Shown here: piece after piece, positions 55,115 through 64,000 of the stretch
Position numbering within the stretch: position 1 is the stretch's first letter
Layout: every line of letters begins with the position of its first letter
Source: Posidonia oceanica
Lineage: Eukaryota > Streptophyta > Magnoliopsida > Alismatales > Posidoniaceae
Direction of reading: 5' to 3'
NCBI GenBank assembly: GCA_037176725.1
Contig: JAZBRS010000013.1
Coordinates: forward strand, 12,527,001 to 12,591,000
Length of the DNA stretch: 64,000 bases
Notes under the pieces: model-generated
What the model was told of the DNA's origin: nothing
What the model saw: the letters and a program-made list of their open reading frames with translations, nothing else
Databases searched by the model: none
Made by a program: the position numbers and the translations under genes

Positions 55115-56257
55115 TTACTGATAGTACTTCTTCAGATAGCAGAGGTTGACGGGCTCAGACTGCTCGACCCGGTCCATAGCCTCAAGAGTTACAACGCCTC
55201 CTGAAAAGATCTGCTTGACCACAAAGGGGCCACGCCAGTTGGGTCGGAATTTCCCTCGACCATCAGGCAAGTGAATGGCGCGCAAGACAAGGTCCCCTAG
55301 CCGAAAGTTTCTGGGCTGGACCTTTTTCAAGAATGCTCTGGCCATCCGCTTCTGATAGCAGTGAGCGTTATGCATAGCTTGCAGTCTGCGCTCATCAATT
55401 AAATTCAGTTGGATGCAGCAGTTTTTGACCCATTCTGCCTCTTCCAACCCAGCTTCCCGTAGGATCCGCAGAGAGGGGATCTCTACTTCAACAGGTAACA
55501 CCGCTTCCATTCCGTACACCAGAGAGTACGGGGTGGCTCCTGTAGAGGTCCGGATTGATGTCCTGTACGCCCAGAGTGCGTACGGGAGCTTGTCGTGCCA
55601 ATCCTTGTGGGTTTCTGCCATTTTCTTCAGAATCTTGACAATGTTCTTGTTTGCAGACTCCACGGCTCCGTTCATCTGTGGCCGGTAGGGCGAGGATCGA
55701 TGATGCTTGATCTTGAGACTCTGCAAGAATTCCTCGATCCTTTTGGCAATGAAGTTTGTGCCATTATCAGAGATGACTGAGTGCGGGACCCCATATCGGG
55801 CAATGATATTGTTCTTGATAAATTTTTCTGTTGCCACAGCGGTGACTGTTCTGTAAGAGGCTGCTGACAGCTCCGTTACTGATTCTGCTTTCTGCTCTGT
55901 TACTGCTACTGCTTGCACTGCTGATGCTTCCTCCTCTGGGTCTTCCAGTGTGCTTGTGGAGGGTATGCCGGACTGGCGGCTGATCCGAGCACTGCCGCTC
56001 GATATATTGCTCAAATGAGGCATGTGTTGCACAAACCACCTAGACCCGCCTTCTGGTCGGAGAGTAATGAGCTCGTCTGGTCTAGGGGAGTCCGGTGCTG
56101 CTGAGTCTTCTTCCAGGACCATGATAGAGGCATGGTCTTCTTGCAGAGGAGGGTCCGTAACCACGGCTTTCCCTTTCCTTTCTGCAGCTTGATGTTCTGC
56201 CAGGTCTTCTACTATCGACTTGATCTGTTCTTGATAGAGTAGCTCTAAGTCAGACAT
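55115..56257 (-). pseudogene. Deletion-fused linker/integrase fragment of element D (380 aa open frame)
   Basis: The frame runs from the linker (DLELLYQEQIKSIVEDLAEH, VVTDPPLQEDHAS) through TEQKAESVTELSA directly into integrase at ASYRTVTAVATEKF. In A and B these points are about 2.9 kb apart. The lost part covers the end of the linker, RT, both RNases H, the integrase HHCC module and the first DDE Asp. The junction (about 55858-55868) falls at a shared GCAGC. The second Asp (ISDNGTNF) and Glu (NGAVES) and the complete C-terminus to KKYYQ remain. The fusion is in frame, but no integrase activity is possible. Confidence 0.93.
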
Positions 56258-57520
56258 CCAAGAATCGACCTAGGCTTCTATCGCCACTCCTTCTTCCTCG
56301 TCCGAGGGGGAGTTGACGTAGTAGGCGCCGGGGGCCTGCAGCACTGGCCCAGCTGCAAGACGGATTGCTACCCTTGGGGTCTGCATGATCTGGTTCACGG
56401 GCGCGTCCGCTGATGGCAGTTCTGATGTAGAAGGCCCAAATAGACAAGTCAGCGGTGCCATAGATGGATATGCTGCCAGGGTCACTATTGGAGAGTAAGC
56501 AGGGGTGCTCTTCAGAGGGCTCAAGGGCCCGGAGAGTGTAGTGCTCAGTTGGCCTTTTGTATCGGGCCGTAACTGAGAGAGTGCAGCCTCTGACGCCATG
56601 GGGTCTTGCCATGAGAGCTGCTGCTGGTTGTCAGGAGGATGCGAAGCGGACTGCGCCTACTGCATTCCTGGAGGTGTGGATGCTGGAGCGGGCTAAGCCG
56701 CACTGCTGACTGTACAGATTAACTGCCCCTCCAGAGATAGGGACAGTGGCACTGATGTTGCTGTGACCGCTGGTAGCATGCTTGATTCTGCCAGAAGGAG
56801 TGTCTCTGACTCCTGCACTGCTGCTGTCTGTACTTGGGAAGCTGATGTGGTTGCAAAAGAGTGGGAACTTGCCAGTTCTGCCACAGGGCCTGCTGAGCTG
56901 CCTGCTGTTTCTGCCAGAGGAAGAGCTGAATAGATTGACTGTGTGGCCTCTGCTCTGATTACTGTTTCTGCTGTGCCGGTTGGGACTGCCTCTGTTGTGC
57001 CAGACTGCTCCTCATCCGAGTAGTAGTCCTCAACACACACCCAATCCTCTGTCGGTACCGTGTCTTGATCGTCGGTCGATCCCAGGGTTCCTGCACTGGT
57101 AAAGTTAGTGAGGTCTCTGGGGATGGCTGGTGCATGGTCCTTGAGCTGGAAACAGTGATCTTCGTTGGTCTTGGGCTCGTAGCCGAGGCCTTCAGATTTC
57201 CTTCGCTCCACTGCTACGATCGGCTCTGCGATCCCCTGGCCGTGACGCCCGAGCGGCGTACCCTTTGTGTAACCCCACCTGTGACATACATTCTCGACCA
57301 TTCGAAAGGGGTTGCTGTGAACGGTCAAGGAGTTGACACGTTCAAGATCAAGAATGAAGTTAACCGGCTCACACCGATTAACGCGATATAGGGCTTCAGA
57401 AGTCTCGGGGTCAAACAGGATAGATTGCGAAGACACGGGGGAGACTGCTTCGATCCGCTCCTTCTCAAAGTTCTCCACCATGATGACAATGACATCATCG
57501 CCGCGACGGTACTTTATCAT
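56258..57520 (-). pseudogene. Element D end of protease region and linker (several TAG)
   Basis: It opens after TGA 57523-57521 and carries the G-patch-like WGYTKGTPLGRHGQGI, the DYYSDEEQSGT block and a Ser/Ala-rich linker. TAG codons lie at 56695-56693 (CAG in A), 56659-56657 (CTG in A) and 56272-56270 (CAG in A). The frame is otherwise collinear with A. Confidence 0.88.
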
Positions 57521-59758
57521 TCAATGGAGGGTCGAAGGATGGACCTGATGCTTGTGGAGCCAAGGGCGCCCAAGCAGAAGATTGAAGTTCGGTTGCAAGT
57601 CGACGACATAGAATTCTACGTCGAAGACAACCGGGCCAATAGCAAGAGGAATAATCAGGACCCCTAAAGCGTCATGGTGAGTGTTGTCAAAGGCTGTCAT
57701 TCCCTTCACAGCTGGCGTGATGTCCTCGGCTTTGAATCCGAGCTTGGTTGCAGTACGCAAGGGGCAGACGTTAAGGCCTGACCCATTATCAACCAGTGTT
57801 AGGGGAATGCGAAAGTTTTTGAACTGTACCGTGACGAATAGGGGCTGGTTGTGATTAATCCCCGCCGGAGGCAGCTCATCACTTGTAAAAGAGATGACCT
57901 GGGGCTCCGCAATCAACCCAACCATGCTCTCGAAGGCTGAAGGCTCAATGGACTGGGACACACGAGCAGCCTGGAACACGCGAAGGAAAGCCTCGTGGTG
58001 TTCGGCAGAAGTGTGGATCAAATCCCAGATGGAGATGTCGGCTTTGACCTTCTTAAGCTGGGAGGTCAAGTCTGCCTTAGGTTGGCTCTTTTTGGCAAGG
58101 GGAGGGGTAGTTCTGGCAGGCTCTAAGGGGGTAGTGGCAGGAAGCTGGGTTTCTACAGGCTGGGTAGGGATTTGGCTAGCTACAGGCTGGTCTGGGGTTG
58201 GATCTACTATGGGTTGGCTAGAGGGTGGGGGCATAACAGGTCTAGGGTGAGTTGGCCTAATTGCCGGTGCTAGGAGCCTGTAAACCCTCCCCGATCGCGT
58301 TACTTCCGCGCACATCTCTGTGGCGTAGCTGTAAGGGACGCGATGGGTGTCCAGGGTCAAATCAATGACGACTGGAGCACGTGCTACGAGCACAGGAGAG
58401 GTTACAGGGGGACCTACGGGGTACTGAGGTCTCTCTAGAGGGTATGGTTGTTGGGGTGGGAAGGCTGGGGCAGGTTGAGGTCTGCCTAGAAGGTGTAGTT
58501 GAGGTCGCCCTAAGAGGTGGATGGGGGAACTAGGCTGGGCCCTAGCTAGAAGGTGCACAGGGGATTGAGCCTGGGGAAGCACGGTGGGAGGCGTGAGAGG
58601 GCGCTCCGGCCTGGCACGCGGTCGGATCAAGTGAATTCCCGACTCGGAGCCGGCAACTGCCGCGAGATAGAGATTGACTGGGAAAGGCTCAGAGATGTCA
58701 AAGATGAGATCAGAAGGGTCTACCACAGAGGTAGCAGGCCCAGAAGGAAAGACAGAGTGGATGCCTGAGGTTCCCGCCCCTCCCGGATAAGAGTGCTCCG
58801 GTAAGGGTTGGCGGGTGATGCCAGAATGAGGGGGAACAGCTGAGTGTGCAGATGCATGAGTGTGTGCTTGAGTGGATGCCTCGTGCGTGTCGATCACAAT
58901 CGTTCCCGACTCGATCAAGTCCTGAATTGCGTTCCGCAGGGAGAAACAATTGTCCGTCGAATGCCCGACACTTCGATGGAAATTGCAGAAGAGGTCCGAC
59001 CTAAACCAATGCGGCAGAGGACTTGGTGGCGGACGAACCTCCGGGAACTTCAGGAGCGATGCAACCTTTGGCAAGATGACCGTGAGCGGTTCCACCAGTG
59101 GGGCGAATCTCCGCTTCTCAATGGGTGGCCTTCTTTGCCTCTGGTATGAGCCTTGCTGAACCGGTGCGGCAGGATAGACCGGTCTAGCGATGGTAGTGAT
59201 ATGTGGTGTGTGTGGATTCCTAGGTGCAGGAGCGTACACCATCTGAGCTGGGGCAGGCCGGGACGGCAAGCGAACAGGCACAGCAGGAGAATCGACGAAT
59301 GCAACAGCGGGTTTCGGCGAATCCTTCCTCTTCGGGCGGTTGTTGCTGCTGCCGCTGTTGTTGTTGTTGGAGGCACTACTGTTGGCACTGTTGCTGCTTA
59401 TCACTGCCTGCTTAGCGAACGCAGAGAGAGCCGGGAAGTTGCCACTCCGCAAAGAACTCTCCACGCGCGCTCCAGCTCTGATGAGTGCCGCAAAAGTAGT
59501 GACTGGTTGGATGCTAAGCAGAGCTTCGAGAGACGGCTGCGCCCCCTTGATAACGATCTCGATAGACTCCTCTTCAGAGGGTCTATCTCGAACCTGAGAG
59601 GCAAGGGCGCGCCAGCGGCCGACGTACTCCCCGAACGGCTCGCCAGAATTCTGCTTGATTGCGATCAAGTCCGCCCTCTTTGGGACGAGATCGAGGTTGA
59701 AGGAGTATTGTTCCAGGAACGCCTGACTGAGGTCGTTCCAAGTCTTGATGGCTGACAT
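57521..59758 (-). pseudogene. Element D Gag core, zinc knuckle and protease (745 aa open frame)
   Basis: It begins in the Gag domain (MSAIKTWNDLSQAFLEQYSF). The knuckle is CNFHRSVGHSTDNC (C-X2-H-X4-H-X4-C, intact). The linker has one LLGRPQPAPAF unit where A has two. The protease has LVDNGSGLN and LLLGRPWLHKHQ. It ends at PSTLH followed by TGA, where A has CGA (Arg), a CpG transition. The visible protease core is complete. Confidence 0.92.
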
Positions 59759-59773
59759 ATCAAGTGATGTGAA

Positions 59774-61045
59774 CTACTTGAGTGCTGGCCCGGTCAAACT
59801 TTTCTGGAACAAGCGGATCAGCAACCTCTCGTCAGCCTGAAGCTGAGCGAGATCACCGCAATACGCCTTCAGGTGTGCTACGGGGCAGCCCCTACCATTA
59901 TACTTCTCGAAGTCCGGGATCTTGAACTTCGGAGGGAGTATCGCCCTTGGAAAGCAGCAGAGGTCTCGGAATTGGTAGGTTTGGTGCTCAGTACCCTGCA
60001 CTAGTCGTAGTGCCTTCTCCAAGACGTCCATTCGGTTATTGATGGGGTCTGGGATTGCTGCTGTAGGAGAGGGATCAGCAGGGGTAGCGAGCGCATACGC
60101 CGAATGGGTCGCACCTAAGTGCTCCTCCGGATCTATCATAGCGTCGCCTGGTGGAGCGACGGGATGGCCGGCGTATCCGTGCTGGGGGACTGTGTATGCA
60201 GGAGTGTATGCAGGATGCTGGACCTGATGCAGAGGAGAAGAGTAGATGCCATGCTGTGCTGTGATAGGGGTAGGATGACGGAGCACCAGTTGCTGTACAG
60301 GCGGAGTGCCAGACAGCGAGCCAGTGAGGTACTGGGCTCCAGCCGGTCCAAAAGACTGACCACCAGGGGGAAGTGGAGCATGCTGTGCTAAGTGTTGTGC
60401 GGCGGGAGGCGGTAAACGGGCCCCCATCGTCGGAACCGTGAGCCGTTGAGACGATGGTCGAGGCGGAGGTGTGGAGGTCGATGCATGGAATGCAGGAACT
60501 GGCCTCAGAGGAACCTCAAGAACGACGGGAATAGAAGAAGGACGAACTGATAGAGCCATGCCCTGCAGTTTCTGGGCAAGCTCCATCAGGTGCTGGTACT
60601 ACGCCTCGGGCGTCTCGCCAGTGGGGACGCTGAAGTGCAGTGCCGGTGAAGGCTGAGAAACTAGTGGCACGGACACAGATTGTCCGGGAGGGAAGGATTC
60701 TACAGCAAAGGTCGCAGCGACGGTGGAAGGGATGTCGAAGGCGACGTATCCCTAGGATGGAGGGGGCAGTGGCGTCTCCGAAACGCGAGTGACGGTCGTC
60801 AAGGTGGATTCGGCGACCAGATCCGGAGGAAGAGATGCTTGCCACTGTCCCGGGACGTACTGAGAACCTAGAGACGTCAGGGGAGGAAACCCTGGCGTCG
60901 GAGGGGGAACAAGGGGGACAGAAGGAGCAATCGGAGGGGCCGGAATGGAAACACCCTCCGTGACAGGAGTGAAAAGAGGCTCACTAACGTACTGGGCCAT
61001 CGCTGACCTAGATCGCGTGAGAATAGGGCTGCGACGAGTATTCAA
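59774..61045 (-). pseudogene. Element D Gag N-terminal region (three stops)
   Basis: The Met at 61045 (MNTRRSPILTRSRSAMAQYV) matches A's start. TAG codons lie at 60754-60752 (CAG in A), 60601-60599 (CAG in A) and 59776-59774 (TGG in A, in LKWFTS of the Gag domain). Otherwise it is collinear with A and highly similar, Pro/Ala/Gln-rich, up to the Gag core. Confidence 0.92.
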
Positions 61046-62314
61046 GCGGTGCTTCCTAAGAGGAGCTATCGTCGCAAATGCGGATAGCTCGGAAGGGGAA
61101 TGGTCGCGAATGAAGTCGCAAAAAGGGGCGTCAACGAGGGTCGGTACTCGAGCTCTGGCAAAGGGAAACTCGCTTACCGATCACGCTGACACAACAGAAG
61201 GAAATTATGGTTAGAAGCTAAAAGAGATGAATGCAAATGAGTTAGTAAAATGGCATGAATGATATGCATGCTTTCTAGTATGCCCCCCTTACCTAACTAG
61301 TGTTTCCTAGCAAGGTTGTCTACTCCGGGTATCCCTGGGTGTACGGGTCACCGACTCAGGTCAGAAAAAGTAGGTCCCCTGTCTAACTCTCGGCCCAAAG
61401 CTCAGGAAATGACAGGGTGGTGCGTTGGTGGCCTCTACCCCACCAAAGCGTGGGTGGTACCCTCTACTAACACCGACACGACCCCCGGACGAGGGGGGGA
61501 CAGACCGACTGGCTCGTGCCACGCCCAAAGCGGTGGAACAAGAAGCCGGGACCGTCCTTCGCAGACTAATAGGTGGACTCAGATGAGAAGAATGCATGCC
61601 CTATATGATGCTTATGCAAATGCTTAAAGTCTTTTATCTTGCATATTTTATTAACCAGAGGGAGTGAAGGATTGTTCAGAGTCTCTAGTTGCTCCTAGGA
61701 GTTCTTTTTACTTGCGGTTTTTAGTTAACCATGGGGAGAGCAAACAAGTCTCTACTATCCTAGGCATGGCATGTGCGAAAGGGAAGAAAATCAGTCAAGC
61801 ATGGCAGGCAGACGATCATACAACACAACAAAAGGCAAGTGCATGGCATGTGCGAGTGTTTGTGAGCATAATAGTGAAGAAAAACATTCATCGAGTCAAA
61901 AGGCATGTATGCAAGGCATGTGCGTGCGTAGTGACATAGCAAAAGTGTGAGAGAAGCATTCAACATTCAAAAAGCATGTATCGTTGCCAAACATGTATGT
62001 AGACATGCAATGTGCGATAATTAAAGCAATAATAAGCAAGTAAGGCAAGAAAAATAAAGACAAGTAAGCTGTAAAGGAAGTAAGAGCGTAAGCAAGACAA
62101 TAAGTAAATAAACAAGCAGAGAAGCAAAGCCAAGCGAAAGGGAGCGCAAACCGAGACGAAAGAGGTGCAAAACCTAAGCAAAGTAGCCACAAAGCGACTT
62201 TCTAGGAGTTTGCACAGAAAAACGAGCAAAGCAGACAAAGAAGGCACACAAGGCAGGCAAAACTGTGAAAACAGGCGAGCAAAAAGCCAGGAACGAAAGC
62301 CGGAGTCTAGCTAT
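61046..62314 (-). other. Element D leader between PBS and gag
   Basis: Non-coding, closely similar to the A leader and of the same length. It includes the tgcatgccctatatgatgct block near 61594. Confidence 0.75.
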
Positions 62315-62331
62315 CCCCAGCAGAGTCGCCA
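62315..62331 (-). promoter_or_regulatory. Primer binding site, tRNA-Arg(ACG) (element D)
   Basis: The plus strand reads CCCCAGCAGAGTCGCCA, one base from the LTR start at 62333, identical to A. Confidence 0.92.
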
Positions 62332-62332
62332 C

Positions 62333-64000
62333 TGTAGCGATCCCGATCGGAATCAGGTTCGCTATTTAGCGGCGATTGGATCCGAGGAAGAGGCTCGACT
62401 CGAAAACACTTGAAATCGAGGAGAAAAAAGAAAGATAAGACAAATCAGAGTTGCCACCATGTCCATTAACGGGAGACAAGGAAAACCGGGGGAAATGCGT
62501 GAATTAACACGCAAAACCAAGCAAGAAATGCAAAGCAAAGCAATGCAAAGGAAACAAATGCAAATACATGCAAATGAGATAACTCTAGCCTAGGATAAGG
62601 GCAGTATGGTCATTGCGGGCCAAAAGACAGGGCAAGGACTCCTGTTACGTGCGGGGAAGGTGTTAGGCACCCCCGACACGCCCGAGAATCGGTCTTTCTA
62701 GGCTTACGCTCGCATACGCAGGGAAATGCAGGATTGAATGCCTATGTGCCTATGAATGCCTAAATGAATGCTCAAGGTGTGCTCTAAGTGGAGAGATGCA
62801 GGGCAAGGAAGTAAACGTGCTGTCTAAGTGCTCAGCTACGCTGTCTATGTTCCGAACCGGGCGAAACCGGGCTCGTGAGAACTCCAGGCAGTAAGCATCA
62901 CAGCCCTATATGCAAATGCAAGCGAAAAAGCAAAACAACGGTAAAACCATGCAATGCGATCGACGTGCAAGAGAAAATGGCGTAAAGCACGCAAAACGAG
63001 GCAAAAACAAGAAAGCGCGCAAAACGGTGCAAAAAGACAAAGTCGGCACGCAAAACGGGTGAGAAAGCAAGGCGGCACGCAAATCGGTGCAAAAGACGGT
63101 GACGGGCACGTAAAACTGTGCCAAAAACAGGGCGAGCGCGCAAAACGACGCGAAAGACAAAGCAGGCACGCAAAACGGTGCCAAAACGAGAACGGGCAGG
63201 CAAAACGGTGCCAAAAACTGCGAGATAAAACCTCGGAAAAGCTGTGCGAATGCAAATGCAAGGAAAAGATTAGAAGCAGAAAAAGGAGAAGCAGAACAGC
63301 GCATGTGTGAGAACAGGCGCTGTTCGGGGCCACACAGAGTAGGTGTGAAGACCTACAAAGGGGAGAGTGAGCAAACGGGGGGATTACCACCTCTTTTGCG
63401 ACCATTTCCCACTGAACCGTTCCACAGTGTGTCTCGCAAGCTGCCCAAAGCTCGCGATGCAATCGGATCGTGGAAAAGGGGGAAGAAAGTCACATTAAGT
63501 GGTAAATCCAGGGAAAACTCAACACAAAACACATAGGGAAACGCGAAATGGAGATCTGAGCTGATAGACAAGAAGAGGAGGCCCTATTCTACATGCTCAA
63601 AGAAACAGAAATCGAAAACGAGGAAAACTATGCAAACGGCATGCAAATGAATGCAATGCAGGGGTTCAGGAGGACATACCTGGAAATCCTGGAGCCTGAT
63701 CTGAGATCTGCTTGGTCCATGCTGAAGAGCGCTTCGCTGCGGTCGCCTAGGCAGCTTGCTTGAGAAGATCCAACGGCCGGATCGGAAGATATCGCAGCTT
63801 CAAGGCAGAAGGGCCAGAACAGGGGAGAAGAACAGATCTAGGTGTTCAGGAGGTCCTAGGGGTGTGCAAAAGGTCCTCCCAAGTGAAGGGGAGCTAAAAG
63901 TGCTTAGTGTGTGCAGAGGGATGCTAAAATGCAAGACTAAATAAATGCAGAATGCATGCACAAGCAAGAAGAAACAAGGGGAACAAACTTGGAAAAGACA
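62333..64000 (-). repeat. Element D 5' LTR, truncated by window end
   Basis: Collinear with 44056-45723 without visible indels and about 99 percent identical by eye. It carries the same U5 block (62632-62689), PBS-like site with the same C-to-T change (62446-62456) and hairpin array (62915-63235). The remaining roughly 4 kb lies right of the window. Confidence 0.95.

Larger units (their letters stand above)
44056..64000 (-). mobile_element. Element D: young, internally deleted Tat-type retrotransposon
   Basis: The 3' LTR (44056-49683), PPT, repeat arrays, DUF7745-like ORF, integrase fragment, gag/protease, leader, PBS and start of the 5' LTR (62333 onward) are all in view. Over the 1668 bp of 5' LTR seen, I count about 16 differences from the 3' LTR, near 1 percent. 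RT, both RNases H, the integrase zinc module and the first catalytic Asp are deleted. D interrupts element F. The predicted target duplicate on the left is gcagc (44051-44055). Confidence 0.94.

Overview
This 64 kb window is plant nuclear DNA made almost entirely of nested LTR retrotransposons. I see no host gene, tRNA or rRNA gene, CRISPR array or bacterial-style operon. The elements belong to the Ty3/gypsy superfamily, Tat-type lineage (the group that includes Retand, Ogre and Grande-like elements). The evidence is the order gag - protease - reverse transcriptase (RT) - Ty3-type RNase H - second (archaeal-type) RNase H - integrase, a primer binding site matching the 3' end of plant tRNA-Arg(ACG), and very long LTRs. 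An angiosperm host is likely; the species cannot be named from this sequence.

Layout, left to right. Element A (minus strand, 1-16224, left end outside the window) has a near-intact 2592-aa polyprotein ending at one TAG just before integrase, a 1.27 kb leader, a PBS and a 6.26 kb 5' LTR. A sits inside the gag-pol linker of element B (plus strand, 16225-32271). B supplies the linker, RT, both RNases H and integrase, a downstream sense ORF of plant-mobile-domain/DUF7745 type, long arrays of short hairpin repeats, a polypurine tract (PPT) and a 5.68 kb 3' LTR. B sits inside the RNase H region of element C (minus, 32272-42598), an older and degenerate copy of a related family with a 2.58 kb LTR. 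C abuts element E (plus, 42599-43472), a protease-region remnant. E is also cut on its right by the LTR edge of element F (43473-44055). F is interrupted by element D (minus, 44056 to beyond 64000), a young copy with both LTRs in view and about 1 percent LTR divergence over the 1.67 kb that overlaps. D has lost RT, both RNases H and the N-terminal part of integrase by an internal deletion. E > C > B > A is therefore a four-level nest, with E > F > D beside it.

The protein modules form one retrotransposition cycle: Gag particle, protease maturation, RT/RNase H copying primed by tRNA-Arg, integrase insertion. A is the best candidate for a recently competent copy. B, C and D carry stops, and most stops that can be compared between copies are CAG to TAG changes, as expected from deamination of methylated CHG cytosines.

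The least explained material is non-coding. (1) The PPT and start of U3 lie in a multi-part hairpin present in B and D. (2) Two hairpin-repeat arrays, one in the LTR and one upstream of the PPT, contain units with paired substitutions that keep the stems. (3) A copy of the first 10-11 nt of the PBS lies inside U5 in every LTR type here and follows the family-specific PBS base. (4) A U5 stem-loop block is conserved across otherwise divergent LTRs.
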